In this document: one piece after another, positions 11,371 through 21,947 of the stretch
Layout: each line of letters starts with the position of its first letter
Numbering within the stretch: the first letter of the stretch is position 1
Origin: Hankyongella ginsenosidimutans
GTDB lineage: Bacteria; Pseudomonadota; Alphaproteobacteria; Sphingomonadales; Sphingomonadaceae
Length of the DNA stretch: 64,000 nucleotides
Assembly: GCF_005144965.1 (NCBI RefSeq)
Contig: NZ_CP039704.1
Coordinates: 1,844,001 to 1,908,000, forward strand
Direction: 5' to 3'
Translations under genes and position numbers: made by a program
Notes under the pieces: generated by a model
What the model was told of the DNA's origin: nothing
Seen by the model: the letters and a program-made list of their open reading frames with translations, nothing else
Database searches by the model: none

Positions 11371-11472
11371 GTTGGGGCCTTTCCATCAGTTGGCATTGGG
11401 CGGAGCCATAAGAGATGCGCGTGGGCCATTAAAGACCTTGAAATTAACTTCAGTCGTGCGAATTTCGCATGA

Positions 11473-12449
11473 ATGGAGACCGACGATCTGAAAATCCTGC
11501 TACTGGTGCGCCGTCACGGCGGCTTTGCGGCGGCTGCGCGCGCGCTCGGCCTCAACCCTGCGTCGGTATCGCGCAAGGTCGCCGAGATCGAAGCACGGAT
11601 CGGCCTGAGGCTGTTCCAGCGTTCAACCCGCCGCTTCAGTTGCACCGAGGCGGGTGACGCATTTCTGGACCGGGTCGGACCGGTTCTCGAGGAGTTCGAG
11701 GCGGCTTTCGGCCAGGCCGAGGATCTGGCGGACGGCCCGAAAGGCACCCTGCGTCTCACAACCTCGGTCGCGTTCGGGAATGAGGCGCTCGTGCCGTTGC
11801 TTCCGGCCTTTCACGCAGCTTATCCCGGCATCGCCCTCGACCTGATTCTGACCGATGCGGCGCTCGATCTGGTCCGTGACCGGATTGATCTGGCGCTGCG
11901 CCTCGCGCCGGCACCGGCGGGCGATCTGATCAGCAGCCGGCTGCTGACCGCGCGCTACCGGGTGGTCGCCGCGCCCGGGTATCTGCAACGGCACGGACGT
12001 CCGGGTACGCCGGCCGATCTGGCGGCGCATGGCACCTTGCGTTTTGCACTTCCCGGCTTTCGCGACCGCTGGCTGTTCCGTGATGCCGCCGGCGCCATCG
12101 CCGAGGTGCCGGTCGGCGGCTGGCTGGTGATCTCCAACGCGCTCTCCTGCGGCTGGCCTGCCTTCAGGGACTCGGTCCCGCCCTGCTGGCTGACTGGCTC
12201 GTGCGCCGGGACATCGCGGCTGGAACCTTGACGGACCTGTTTCCCGAGTTCGACGTCACGGCAACCCGCTTCGATGCCGGGGTCTGGGCGCTGTATCCGA
12301 GCCGGTCCTACCTGCCGCAGCGGGTGCGCGCGATGCTCGACTTTCTGCGCGGCCATCTGGCGCGGCCGGATCCATCGCACATGCCGGAAATGGGGATGCT
12401 CCGGCGGGGTGCCGGAGCATCCAGGAAGGGTGCGTTTGAGGCACTTTAA
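11473..12449 (+). CDS. LysR-type transcriptional regulator (one frameshift)
   Basis: Starts METDDLKILLLVRRHGGF with the LysR helix-turn-helix (AAARALGLNPASVSRKVAEIEARIGLRLFQRSTRR) in residues 15-55, followed by the effector-binding domain (LRLTTSVAFGNEALVPLLPAF; DLALRLAP). The frame changes near 12150; the downstream frame (DWLVRRDIAAGTLTDLFPEF) completes it. About 325 residues, slightly long because of the tail after HLARPDPSHMPE. Divergent from azoR, which it probably controls through the shared 102-bp intergenic region. Confidence 0.9.
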
Positions 12450-12465
12450 CACAAGTGCCTCAAAC
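12434..12465 (+). terminator. Palindromic stem-loop at the end of the LysR gene
   Basis: GTTTGAGGCACT pairs perfectly with AGTGCCTCAAAC around an 8-base loop; the LysR stop codon lies in the loop. No T-run follows. A partial family B end (12482-12500) follows. Confidence 0.5.
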
Positions 12466-12504
12466 TCAGTCGGAAAGGCTCTAGCAGGCTGCTGAAAAGT
12501 AACT

Positions 12505-13143
12505 TCAGCGGCGGCGACCGGCGGCCTTCACCCGGCCGGGAGCCTGGCCCTGGCGGTTGACGGTGCGGTTGACGCCGGCCTCGGTGCGGGTGACGGTCGC
12601 GTCGCGGCGATAGACGGTCTCGCCGGCGCTGTTCACGGCGCTGGCCGAGCGGGTGTAGCCGGTGTCGGTGCGCTCGAAGCTGCCGCTGGTGGTGCCGCTG
12701 CCGCCGCGCGAGCTGCTGTAGGTGCCTTGTGAAGTATAGCCGTTTTCCGTCTTGGTGATGGTGTTGCTGTATTGGCCGGTCTCGCCGTTTTTCCCGGTGA
12801 CGCTGCTGTTGACCGTGGCGGTGCCGTCACCATTGCGGGTGAACTCCTTATTGTAGCTGGAGGTCTTGCCGTCGACGCCGGTGCGGGTGCCGCTGGCGGT
12901 ATAGCCGGTCTCGGTCTTCTGGCGGGTGACGTTCGAGCTGGTGGTCTCGCCGTTCACGCCGGTCGTCGTGCGGCTGTTGGTGTAGGTCTTGGTTGCCGGG
13001 TCGTAGGTCTGGGTCGCGGTATAGGTGCCTTGGTCCGTGGTCACCGTATTGGTGTTGGTGCGCGGTGTGGTCTGGGCGTCCTGGGCATAGGCCGGGGCGG
13101 CGAGGCCGAGGGCGATCGAGGCAAGCAGGGCGGTTTTCATCAT
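12505..13143 (-). CDS. Secreted Thr/Ser/Gly-rich protein with internal repeats
   Basis: 212 residues with a clean Sec signal peptide (MKTALLASIALGLAAPAYAQ, cleavage after AYA). The mature part is a string of about six units of 22-28 residues, each built like GYTASGTRTGVDGKT or GYTSQGTYSSS, alternating Thr/Ser with Gly and Asn, ending in a basic tail (GRVKAAGRRR). The pattern suggests a beta-rich surface or periplasmic protein. No family recognised. No frameshift, so the repeats are read reliably. It stands alone, with hairpin repeats upstream. Confidence 0.8.
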   Translation of the reverse strand: MMKTALLASIALGLAAPAYAQDAQTTPRTNTNTVTTDQGTYTATQTYDPATKTYTNSRTTTGVNGETTSSNVTRQKTETGYTASGTRTGVDGKTSSYNKEFTRNGDGTATVNSSVTGKNGETGQYSNTITKTENGYTSQGTYSSSRGGSGTTSGSFERTDTGYTRSASAVNSAGETVYRRDATVTRTEAGVNRTVNRQGQAPGRVKAAGRRR

Positions 13144-13228
13144 CGTGTATCTCCTTGGTCGTCGTGGCTGACAGTGTTGAAACGCGCGGGCGCTGGGCTT
13201 TCTTCCCGCAATCGGAAAATTCGCGGTT

Positions 13229-13300
13229 AGAGCAACATGCTTTAAATCTGCATCGCGGCGATGGCAGGCACCAAGCTGATTTAAAGCATGAAGTTGCTCT
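13229..13300. repeat. Hairpin repeat, AGAGCAAC type
   Basis: Ends AGAGCAACATGCTTTAAATC and GATTTAAAGCATGAAGTTGCTCT pair over about 20 bases. Its AGAGC start is shared with families A and E. Confidence 0.7.
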
Positions 13301-13315
13301 ATAAACTCATGTTCC

Positions 13316-13390
13316 TAAAGCATCTTTGCGCCAAAATGCGACAACGCATCTGATCCCATCCGTGAGTCGCATTTTAGGCGCGATGCTTTA
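13316..13390. repeat. Hairpin repeat overlapping the subtilase stop codon
   Basis: TAAAGCATC...GCGCCAAAATGCGAC pairs with GTCGCATTTTAGGCGC...GATGCTTTA. The right end contributes the stop codon of the minus-strand subtilase, like the repeat ends at azoR and phaC. Confidence 0.7.
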
Positions 13391-14702
13391 ACGGCTGGCG
13401 ATCTGCGCTCCATCGACCAGCCCGTCGCCGTAGATCGGGTCGCGGCCGCGCGGGCCAAGGTCGATCGCCTGACTGCGCAGGCCGGCCAGACTCGCGCTGC
13501 CCTGTTGCGGGCTGGGCGCGGCTTGCTCGAGCGCCAGGCGCGCCGCCACCACGGGGCCGCGAACGAGGTGCCGCGCACCTTCATCAGTTCGCCGTCCGGC
13601 GTGCTGACCAGCACGTCCGCGCCGCGTGCTGCAAAATCCACCTGGTCGCCCTGGTTGGCCTCCAGCAGCACCTTCTGCCGGCTGTCGACCCCGGTCACGC
13701 CCACCACCTGCGGATAGGCGGCCGGGTAGAGCGGCGGCGCGCTCGGCCCGTCGTTGCCGACCGAGGCGACGATGGTGAAGCCCCGCGCGCTCAGCGTTGC
13801 GATGGCCTTCTCCAGCGCCCGGTTCGGCGGCCCGACCAGGCTGATGTTGATGACCGGCACATTCTCGCGCGCCATCCAGGCCAGCGCCTTGATGACGGCC
13901 TCGCTGGAGCCGCCGTCCGGGTCGTCTGCGCCATAGACATCGGCGGCATAGAGGGTGGCACCCGGCAACAGCGCTTTCAGTTTCGGGTTTTCCCCACCAG
14001 CATGGAGGCGATGGCGGTGCCGTGGGCATCGCCGACGATCGCGCCGCTTTCGGTGAAGCCCTTGACCAGAATGTGGGCGGACCTGAGCGTTGGCGCCTCG
14101 GCGTCGACCCCGCTGTCGATCAGGCCGATGCGCACATGGCTGGCGGGCACGCCGCCGCCGCCGCCGCTCCCCGCGTCGGCGACGCGCGGGCCGGAGGCAC
14201 CGGCGCCTTCCAGCACATGGTTGTAGTCATAGTCGCCGCCCGGATCGGCGGCGCGCAGGTCGGCCAGCGCCTGCTCGATGCCGACGCCCTGTGCGGCGCG
14301 CAGCACCGTCAACCGCTGGCCCAGCCCGTCGATCACCCGGTCGCGCAGCACCGAAAATCCGAGATCCCGCGCGCGGGCGATCGCGGCGTCGCTGGCGTCG
14401 GTCGCCAGAACCTCGCCCTGCACCACCAGATCGCCGTTACGCAGCTGCTCAAGGAATGCGCGGAAGCGCCGCAACCGCTCCCGCTGGCGTTCACGGCGGA
14501 TCGCGCGCTGCTGCATCCGTTCGCGCCAGTATGTCCGGGTCTGGGTGGAGCGCAGCCGCTGCAGCCGGGCTGTCTGTGCCCGTTCCGGCAAGTGCTCGCG
14601 CAGGCGCGCCGGGCGGGCCTGGCTTTCCACTGGCGCCGGCATGCCGACGACCAGCGTCGCAGCCAGCGCCAGCAGCAGGCTCAGTCTGAAGCCTTTCACC
14701 AT
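13388..14702 (-). CDS. Secreted subtilisin-family (S8) serine protease (frameshifts)
   Basis: About 438 residues: signal peptide (LSLLLALAATLVVG), an Arg-rich coiled N-terminal region (residues 30-95, many RERMQQR-like heptads), then an S8 domain. Catalytic triad: Asp in IGLIDSGVD, His in GDAHGTAIASML, Ser in RGTSFAAP. Frame changes near 13975 and 13540. The prodomain-like part (VLRDRVIDGLGQRL) resembles an I9-type inhibitor. It is divergent from the ECF sigma operon 104 bp away, so its expression may be under that sigma factor; that link is inference. Confidence 0.88.
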
Positions 14703-14806
14703 ATGCCATCTCCGCCCGGTCTTTGTATCCTGTCTTTAAACGTTCGGTGCGAATAAAATCTTTCTCGCGGCGGGAAGAAACGCTGGAGGCGACGCGTTTG
14801 GGAAAC

Positions 14807-15331
14807 ATGATGGATACGCAAGCAGAAGTCCGCCAAGCCCTGATCGCGCTGCTGCCGCGCCTGCGCCGCAGCGCACGCGCGCTGACCGGGGGACGGCGGC
14901 GGATGCGGACGATCTGGTGCAGGCGACTGTCGAGCGGGCGCTGCGCCGGCATGAGAGTTGGATCCCGGCACCCATATCGACCGCTGGGTTCTAAGGATCA
15001 TGAAAACGCCTGGATCGACGAGACGCGGGCGCGGGCAGTGCGCCGCCGGGTCCATGACGACGATGCGGAACCCGAGGCGGTTGGCCATGACGGGCTGGCG
15101 CAGTTCGAGGCGCGCCTGGATCTGGGCCTGGTGGCCCGCGCCATGGCGACCCTGCCGGAGGAGCAGCGCCTGGCGATCACGCTCGTACTGGTCGAGGGGC
15201 TTTCCTACAAGGAAGCCGCCGAGATCATGGAGGTGCCGATGGGTACGCTGACCAGCCGGCTCGCCCGGGGCCGGACCGCCTTGGAAACACTGCTGCGGCC
15301 GGACGCGTCGCAGCGACAGGAGCAGGCATGA
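14807..15331 (+). CDS. ECF-type RNA polymerase sigma factor (frameshifts)
   Basis: About 175 residues after joining frames. Region 2 is represented by ALIALLPRLRRSARALTG plus DADDLVQATVERAL, and region 4 by LVARAMATLPEEQRLAITLVLVEGLSYKEAAEIMEVPMGTLTSRLARGR in shorter overlapping blocks. Shifts near 14890, 14960 and 15000 in GC-rich runs. ATG at 14807 or 14810. Its stop overlaps the anti-sigma start (ATGA). It should direct a small envelope- or stress-related regulon. Confidence 0.88.
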   Translation: MMDTQAEVRQALIALLPRLRRSARALTGGRRRMRTIWCRRLSSGRCAGMRVGSRHPYRPLGSKDHENAWIDETRARAVRRRVHDDDAEPEAVGHDGLAQFEARLDLGLVARAMATLPEEQRLAITLVLVEGLSYKEAAEIMEVPMGTLTSRLARGRTALETLLRPDASQRQEQA

Positions 15332-16089
15332 TGGAATGGAGCGACGCGATGCTGATGGCCTATGTTGACGGCGAACTCGACGCCGATACGGCGGCGCGCC
15401 TGACCGCCGTGCTCGCCAGCCGCCCGGATCTGGCGCAGCAGGTCGAGGCGCTGCGCCGCGTGCGCCGGATGGTGGCGGACGCCTATGCCCCGATCCTCGA
15501 CGAGCCAGCGCCGGATCGCCTGACCGCCCTGCTGGCGGAGCCGCCGGCGCGCACGGCCGAGGTGGTCGATCTGGCTGCCCGCCGCGCCAAGCCAAAGGTA
15601 CCGGCGCGCCCGCTCAGCCAGCGGCTGGCGCCGTGGATGGCGATGGCGGCGGCGGTCGTGGTCGGGGTGCTGCTCTCGACCGGGGAGCGCCCGCGCCTCG
15701 AGGGCGATGCGCTGGTCGCGCTGCAAGACGGCGCGCCGGTTGCGAGCGGGCCGCTGCGCACGGCCCTGGAGACGACGCTCGCCAGCGACGCACAGACCGG
15801 CACGGTGCGGGTCGGCGTCACGTTCGCCGCGGCCGGCGGCTATTGCCGCAGCTTCTCGGCGGAAGGCGGCGCGGCGATCTCGGGCCTGGCGTGCCGGGAT
15901 GGCGGCGCCTGGCAGATCGCGTTGCTGGAGCGTAGCCCGAGCCGCGAAGGTACGGAGCTGCGCACCGCCAGTGGATTAACGCCCGCGCTCGCCGCCGCCA
16001 TCGAGGCGCGCGCGACGGGGATATGCTTAACGCCGCCGCAGAACGCGCGGCCCGTGACAACGGCTGGAAACCTTAAGGATATAAGATGA
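15328..16089 (+). CDS. Membrane-anchored anti-sigma factor
   Basis: 253 residues: N-terminal cytoplasmic part (SDAMLMAYVDGELDADTAARL, the common anti-sigma start), one transmembrane segment near residues 105-122 (WMAMAAAVVVGVLLST), and a periplasmic domain with two cysteines (GGYCRSF, GLACRDG). No HxxxCxxC zinc motif is present, so it is not a ZAS-type factor. Coupled to the sigma gene upstream and to the outer membrane protein gene downstream (ATGA overlap at 16086-16089). Confidence 0.85.
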   Translation: MMEWSDAMLMAYVDGELDADTAARLTAVLASRPDLAQQVEALRRVRRMVADAYAPILDEPAPDRLTALLAEPPARTAEVVDLAARRAKPKVPARPLSQRLAPWMAMAAAVVVGVLLSTGERPRLEGDALVALQDGAPVASGPLRTALETTLASDAQTGTVRVGVTFAAAGGYCRSFSAEGGAAISGLACRDGGAWQIALLERSPSREGTELRTASGLTPALAAAIEARATGICLTPPQNARPVTTAGNLKDIR

Positions 16090-16944
16090 ACAAGATGATC
16101 GTAAGCCTCGCCCTGCTGGCCGGGGTGCTGGCGGAGCCTTGCCTGGCGCAATCCGCCCCAAGCTGACCTTCAGCACCGGCGTCGACTATTCCCGCGGCGA
16201 TTTCGATGCCGACGCCAAGACCAGCATCGTTTACGCGCCCTTCACGACCCAGCTTGCCTGGGGCGACTGGTCGTTCGGTGCGACCATCCCGTATATCCGC
16301 ATCGAAGGGCCGGGTGCTGTGGTCGGCGGCGGCGACAGCGGTGTCGTCGTGACGTGCGGCCCACGCCGGCAGCGGCTGGGACTCTGTCCGCAGGCGGAAC
16401 CATCCGCGCCGCAAGCAGCGGTAACCACGGCCGGCGGCCTGGGCGACTTGAGTTTTTCCGCCGGCTATCTGCTGCCGGAGGCCTGGACCGGCACCTGGCT
16501 GGTTGAGCTTCAAGGCCGCCTGAAAGCGCCGACGGCGTCCACGCGCAACGGGCTGGGCACGGGCAAGGTCGACTATGGCATCGGCGTCGATATCGCCCGC
16601 GGGCATGGCACGGTCCGGCCGTTCATCAACCTGGGCTACCGGGTGCTGGGCGACTTCACTTATGTCAACCCTGCGGCCGGCGAGGCGCAGGATGTGGACT
16701 TCAGCAACGGCCCGACCGTCAGCGCTGGAACCAGCGTGGTGCTGGGGACAATACGCTGTTGTTCTCCTACGATTATGCCCGCAAGACCGTCGACACGGCA
16801 TCGGACAGCCACAGCCTCTACGGTGGCTGGACCTATCATGTCGGCCCGCATCTTGATCTCACGGGATATGGCGCCGCCGGGTTGTCGCGCAGCGCGCCGG
16901 ATTTCGCAGTCGGCCTGCAGATTTCCGTCCCCGTCGGCCTTTAG
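16086..16944 (+). CDS. Outer membrane beta-barrel protein (frameshifts)
   Basis: About 286 residues: signal peptide (MIVSLALLAGVLAEPCLAQ), then alternating aromatic/hydrophobic strands (LTFSTGVDYSRGDF, WLVELQGRLKAP, VDYGIGVDIARG, LFSYDYARKTVD, SLYGGWTYHVGPHLDL) ending with ISVPVGL and no final Phe. The pattern fits a transporter-like barrel of the phenol-degradation MetA family or similar. Shifts near 16150 and 16745. Third gene of the sigma/anti-sigma operon, so it may be a sensed or regulated envelope component. Confidence 0.7.
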
Positions 16945-16958
16945 GGTCAGGCCTCATT

Positions 16959-17060
16959 AGAGCGATTTCCAAGCAGATGGACTCATCTTCTGGTTAAGAA
17001 ATCGCGGCAAAACAAAATATAGAGCGGCGATCTGATTCTATCAGATCGAACGCCGCTCTA
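16959..17060. repeat. Intergenic repeat family A, copy 2
   Basis: Same two-hairpin structure as 10443-10545. Sequence 17061-17239 after it is noncoding and turns AT-rich just before the sulfatase start. Confidence 0.85.
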
Positions 17061-17239
17061 TAAAAGAATAGGGTCGTAGCGCTGGCGTTCTGGCGCACGG
17101 CTGCGCGTTGATGGCTTGCAGTCGTTTCGCGCGCAGGACTTGGTTGCAGCGCCCTTGTGAATTACAGTCCCCATGGGGTCAGCTTGGTCCGGCCTCCTAT
17201 TGATGTTATTTTACTTCTTTAAATATATAGTGGTAATTT

Positions 17240-20200
17240 ATGAACCTTGTTATGGTTGCATTTGACGACCTGAACGCTTTCGTCACGGCAAAGCAACTTT
17301 ATCCCGGCCTGCTGCATACGCCGAACTTCGATCGCCTGATGGGCCTTGGGGTCACGTTCGAGAATGCGTTCGCTCAGGTTGCGCTGTGCAACCCCTCGCG
17401 CGCGTCGGTGCTCTCGGGGCTGGATCCCGGCCAGACCCAGGTCCACGACAACACCACCGATTGGTTCACGCGGCTGACGCCGCAGCAGACGGTGCCGGGC
17501 GTCCTGCACGATGCCGGCTTCTACACGGTGACCACCGGCAAGGTGTTCCACAGCCTGCCGCGCGCCATCGCGTCCCAGATTTTCGATCAGTCCAAGACGG
17601 ACACCAGCAACTGGAACGTCGAGGGTGATCAATTCGATGTGGTCGTACTGCCGACGCCGGCGGAGGAGCATGGCGACTACATCAACACCAGCTACGCGAT
17701 CGATTTTCTCAACACCTATCAGGGTGCCGATCCGTTCTTCCTGTCGCTCGGGCTGTTCAAGCCGCATGCGCCCTGGGGGTGCCGCAGGAATATTTCGATC
17801 TCTATCCGCGGGACGCGATCGCGCTGCCGTTCACCCTGCAGGGCGACGTGAACGATCTGCCGCCGTTCGTGCGGGCGATCCTGTCGGACGATTTCCAGAA
17901 TCGCGTCATCGCAGCGGACGCCTGGCAGGATGTTCTGCAGGGATATTTCGCCAGCATCAGCTTTGCGGACGCGCAGCTTGGCCGCCTTCTCGATGCGATC
18001 GAGGCAAGCGGCCACAGCGACGACACCACGATCATCGCCTGGAGCGATCACGGCTACCACCTTGGCGACAAGGATACCTGGCACAAGTTCACGCTCTGGG
18101 ATGAGGCGGGCCGGGCGCCGCTCATCATCGCGCAGCCGAACGACCCGAACGCCGGGCAGGTCGTCTCGCAGGTGGTCGAGCTGGTCGACATTGCGCCGAC
18201 GATCTACGATCTCCTCGACGTTGATGCCCCTGTGCCGCTGTCCGGACGGTCTCTTGTGCCGTTCCTCGAGAATCCCGGCCTTGCGGATGACGGCGTCGCC
18301 GTCACCAGCATGTACGGCAGCGTCTCGATCCGCACCAACGACTATCGCTACACGCTCTATGAGGACGGCGGCGCGGAACTCTACGATATCCGGCAGGATC
18401 CGAACGAGTGGACGAACCTTGCCGGCAGCCCTGCTCTTGTGCCGGTCGAGGGCCAGTTGCACGCCCGGCTGATCGCCGAGCTGCACGAGGACGGCTGGGT
18501 CATCGCGGCGCCGAATACGGGCACGGCGACCGGCGACGACGGTGACAATACGCTGGTGCTGCAGGGCGAGAACCAGACCGCGATCGGCCGCAAGGGCGAC
18601 GATGTCTACTTCCTCGGCCGCCCGAACAGCTTCATCTTCGAATTGCCGGACGAAGGGCGGGACACGGTTTACGTGACCGCGGACTACACGCTGCCCAACA
18701 ACATCGAGAATGCATCCGCCAAGACCGGTTACGGGCGCATCAACCTGACCGGCAACAGCCTGGACAATGAACTCGTCGGCTCCCCTGCCAATGACAGTCT
18801 GCTTGGCCTGGATGGAAACGATCTGATCGACGCCAACGGCGGCAACGATACCATTGTCGGCGGCACGGGGAATGACACGCTGTATGGCCGCGATGGCACC
18901 GACTTTCTCGATGGCGGCGACGGCGACGATTACCTCGAAGGCGGGTCGGGCGTCGATACCGTGACCTACGCCGATGCCGGTGCCGGTATCCGGGCGACGC
19001 TGCTGTCGAACCAGCAGCAGAATACGCTCGGCTCCGGGCTGGACACCCTGCGGTTTGTCGAGAATCTGATCGGCAGTGCCTTCAATGATAATTTTACCGG
19101 CGCCAACGGCGTCAACCGCCTGAGCGGCGGCGCGGGCGACGATAGCCTGAGCGGACAGGGTGGCAACGATACGCTGTACGGCGGCGACGGGGCCGACACG
19201 CTGGATGGCGGGGACGGCGACGACCGCCTGATCGGCGGCGCAGGCGCGGATGATTTTATCGGCGGCAATGGGGTCGACACGGTCGACTACGACGAACGCG
19301 ACGACGGCATCGCCGAGACGCTCGGGGTGCAGGCCGATCTGCGCACCCCTGCCAACAACACCAATGCGGCGGCGGGCGACACCTATTCAGGCGTCGAGAA
19401 TCTCTCCGGCACGGCCGCGCGCGATGTGCTTTACGGCGATGCCGGCAACAACCGTCTGGACGGCAGGGCCGGCGACGACCGCCTTGCCGGCGACTCCGGT
19501 GACGATGTGCTGGTCGGCTGCGCGGGTGCCGACACGCTTCTCGGCGGCAACAACACGGATACGCTGTTCGGTGGCGAGGGGCGCGATGCACTCGACGGCG
19601 GTGGCAGCAATGACACCCTGTACGGCGGGCTGGATGGCGACGTTCTGAATGGCGGCGCGGGCGTCGATACCGCCGATTACCTCTACCTTGATGAAGGCGT
19701 CCTCGACCCATACGGCGTGCGCGCCCTGCTGCGGGACCCGGGGCGCAACACGGGGCCGCCTTCGGGGACACCTATATCGCCATCGAGAACCTCGCGGGCA
19801 CCGACCATGCGGACGTGCTCAGCGGGGATGCCGGCAATAATGTCCTCACCGGGCGCAGCGGCGACGACCGGCTGGAAGGCGATGCCGGCAACGACACCCT
19901 GCTCGGGGGTGCGGGCACGGATTTGCTGGCTGGCGGGCCAGGGGACGACATCCTGGAAGGCGGGGCCGGCGACGACCGTCTCGACGGTGGCGGCAACCTC
20001 GACGTGGCGCGCTTCAGCGGGGCGTTCGCGGATTACAGCCTGACGCTGGTCGGCGGCAACCTGACGGTCAGCGCGTTGAGCACCGGTGAAGGCGTTGATA
20101 CCCTGGTCAGCATCGAGCGCCTGCAGTTTGCGGACAGCCTGTTGGTGGTCACTCAGGTCAAGGCGGCACTGGCGCTGCTTGATCCTGACTCTGCACCCCA

Positions 20201-20255
20201 GCCGACCGGCGGTCTGCACGACAGCTTCGCCCACCATCTGGCCCAGATCGCTTGA
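17240..20255 (+). CDS. Sulfatase (iduronate-2-sulfatase-like) fused to RTX calcium-binding repeats (frameshifts)
   Basis: About 1005 residues. Residues 1-430 form a type I sulfatase: metal-binding VAFDDLN at 9-10, the CNPSR formylglycine motif with Cys50, TGKVFH, FKPHAPW and WSDHGYHLGDK. From about residue 440 onward come some 20 GGxGxDxLx nonapeptides (GGDGDDYLEGG, GGTGNDTLYG and others), the Ca-binding roll of type I secreted proteins. There is no signal peptide, and the tail (SFAHHLAQIA) would be the secretion signal. Shifts near 17775 and 19755. No ABC/MFP secretion genes are in the window. It stands alone after an AT-rich leader. Confidence 0.9.
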
Positions 20256-20321
20256 GGGTGCATTGCGGCGCACCTCTCCGGCAGAGGAAGGGCACCGCCG
20301 CATCCGGCGCCGGTGCGCAGG

Positions 20322-21841
20322 TTACTTGTCGGCTTTCAGCTTGACCGGAACGTTCAGGCGATCGTCGTCCCGCTGCAGCAGGATCACCACGACCGAGCGC
20401 CCGTCCTTCTTGACGCCGTTGATCACCTCGGCGGCGACCTGCGGCGAGGTGATGGCGCGCTGGTTGATCTGCAGGATCACGTCGCCGGTGCGCAGGCCCC
20501 GGCTGGCGGCGTCGCTGTTCGGATCGACCTTCGCGACCACCACGCCCTGCACTGATTTGTCGATTTTGAGCTGGGTGCGCAGTTCGCTGGTCAGGGGCTG
20601 CAGGGTCAGGCCCAGGCTCTTGTTGTCGGTCGTCTCCGGCTGGGCGACCTTCTCGGCTCCGGCTTCGGGGTCTCGGCCGCAGCGACCTGGGTGTCGGCGG
20701 GGAATTCGCCGACCGTGACCTTCAGCCTCAGCGGTTTGCCGTTGCGCAGCAGCTCGAGGTCGGCGGTCTTGCCGATCGGCGTGTCAGAGACGATGGACGG
20801 CAGCGAGCGGCCACGTTCGATCGCCTTGCCGTCGAACGACAGGATGACGTCGCCGGACTGCACACCGGCCTTGGCCGCCGGCGTGTCCGGCTCGGTCGAG
20901 GCAACGATTGCGCCCTTGGTCTTGTCGAAGCCCAGCGCCTGGGCGATGTCGTCGGTCACCGCCTGGATGCGCACGCCAAGCCAGCCGCGGCGCACGCGGC
21001 CGTTGGTGCGCAATTGGTCGATGATCGGCTTGGCCTGTTCGGTCGGGATGGCGAAACCGATGCCGACGTTGCCGCCGGTCGGCGACACGATGGCGGTCGC
21101 GATGCCGACGACCCCGCCGGCGGCGTCGAACACCGGGCCGCCGGAGTTGCCGCGGTTGATCGAGGCGTCGGTCTGGATGAAGCGGTCATAGTTGCCGGCG
21201 TTCAGGTCCCGGTGCACGGCAGAGACGATGCCGGCGGTCACGCTGCCGCCGAAGCCGAACGGGTTGCCGATGGCGATCAGCCAGTCGCCCTGCCGCAGGT
21301 CCTGCGAATCGCCCCAGCTCACGGAGGGCAGGTCCTTGGCCTCGATCTTCAGCAGCGCCAGGTCGGTCGCCTGGTCGCGGCCGATGATCTTGGCCTCGAA
21401 CTGCCGTTCGTCGCTGAGCGTCACGGTGACCTTGTCGACCGGGTCGTTGCCCCGGCCGGTGATCACGTGGTTGTTGGTGACGATATAGCCGGTCGGATCG
21501 ATGATGAAGCCGGACCCGAGCGAGCGCGCCTCGCGGGTCACCGGCTCGCCGTCCTGGTTCTGGCGCGGCTGGAACCGGCGGAACAGCTGGCCGAGCGGCG
21601 AGTCTTCAGGCACGCCCTCGGGGAGCTGCACGGCATTGTTGCCGACTTCGACCTGCGTGGTGGTGGAGATGTTCACGACCGCCGGGGCCAGCTTTTCGAC
21701 CAGCGGGGCGAAGGTTTCCGGTGCCGGGCGCGCCAGCGCGGCCGGTGCAGCGGCGCTTGTGAGCAGGGCGGCGGCAATGGCCGCGAGGGCAGGGCGGGAA
21801 CGACGGCGCTCAAACTTCAAATCGGCTCTCCTTGTACGCAT
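20322..21841 (-). CDS. degP: Periplasmic Do-family serine protease/chaperone DegP (frameshift)
   Basis: About 506 residues: signal sequence (IAAALLTSAAAPAALA), trypsin-like domain with His in TNNHVITG, Asp in ATDLALLKIE and Ser in RGNSGGPVFD, then PDZ1 (GVRIQAVTDDIAQALGF) and PDZ2 (VVVAKVDPNSDAASRGL). A shift near 20650 lies in the linker before PDZ2. Removes misfolded envelope proteins. Same strand and directly downstream of hflK-hflC, forming an envelope quality-control group. Confidence 0.95.
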
Positions 21842-21947
21842 GTCTGCCCACTGGCTTAGGAGCGCAGACCTTAACGATCAACCCACAGCACGATGCATGG
21901 AAACGCGGCTGAGACGATCCGGCGCGAACGCGTGCCGGACCGTATGT

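Noticed and set aside
14762-14806. ECF promoter GGAAG-N17-CGTT upstream of the sigma gene
   Set aside because: It lies only about ten bases before the start codon and does not match a defined ECF consensus well.
18780-20000. Tandem DNA repeats as a separate element
   Set aside because: They encode the RTX nonapeptides of the sulfatase and are explained by the protein.
20256-20321. Terminator between the sulfatase and degP
   Set aside because: GCACCG/CGGTGC pairing exists but is imperfect and has no T-run; not convincing enough to list.
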